Source of the DNA: Byssochlamys sp. IMV 00236
Taxonomy: Eukaryota; Ascomycota; Eurotiomycetes; Eurotiales; Thermoascaceae
DNA length: 19,827 nucleotides
Direction: 5' to 3'
Assembly (NCBI GenBank): GCA_001931875.2
Contig: MSJH02000070.1
Location: forward strand, 1-19,827
This document shows positions 19,805 through 19,827 of the stretch, one piece after another. The position numbers and the translations under genes are program-made. Under the pieces are notes generated by a model. That model searched no databases and was not told where the DNA came from. It saw only the letters and a list, made by a program, of their open reading frames with translations. The first letter of the stretch is position 1; each line of letters begins with the position of its first letter.

Positions 19805-19827
19805 ATGCATAACTTCATACCTCTTTT
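19157..19827 (+). repeat. 671-bp direct repeat, right copy (GH45 domain plus 3' flank)
   Basis: Exact match of 15754-16424. The identity is still unbroken at the last base of the window, so the true repeat is probably longer. Confidence 0.95.

Overview
The window looks like nuclear DNA of a mucoralean (early-diverging) fungus, probably close to Rhizopus. Intergenic DNA is AT-rich, introns are very short (38-55 nt) with GT...AG ends and CTAAT/CTAAC-like branch sites, and AATAAA signals lie just past several stops. The two cellulases have the arrangement of the Rhizopus RCE proteins: signal peptide, N-terminal CBM1, low-complexity linker, then a GH45 domain. The genus assignment is an inference from protein resemblance.

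Left part (about 1-8.1 kb) is a compact block of host genes. It holds a secreted AA5_1 copper-radical (glyoxal-type) oxidase in four exons; a DUF300/TMEM184-type seven-helix membrane protein in five exons, only 82 bp downstream; an intronless BTB/POZ-domain protein; and, convergent to that on the minus strand, a five-exon type II membrane nucleotide pyrophosphatase/phosphodiesterase. All reading frames here are intact once introns are removed.

Middle part (about 8.0-12.0 kb) is sparse. The only clear gene is an acetate/ammonium transporter of the Ato (GPR1/FUN34/YaaH) family, flanked by long AT-rich stretches in which I see no convincing gene. From about 12.08 to 14.74 kb there is a cluster of broken transposable-element fragments, all on the plus strand: a DIRS-like reverse transcriptase/RNase H pseudogene, a tnp2/CACTA-like transposase fragment, and an unassigned fragment that may come from a gag or LINE ORF1 protein.

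Right part (about 15.3-19.8 kb) holds two tandem, intronless GH45 endoglucanase genes, each with a TATA box about 65 bp upstream and a shared leader motif. Their signal peptides, cellulose-binding modules and linkers have diverged, but from the end of the linker through the stop codon and into the 3' flank they are base-for-base identical over at least 671 bp, up to the window edge. The step from diverged to identical sequence falls at the linker/catalytic junction, which suggests recent gene conversion. The second copy's linker is a 27-bp in-frame tandem repeat.

The secreted oxidase and the cellulases could both act on plant cell-wall material, but they lie about 13 kb apart and nothing here shows co-regulation. 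I found no tRNA, rRNA, CRISPR or bacterial-type feature. The most unusual signal is the domain-limited identity between the two cellulases.
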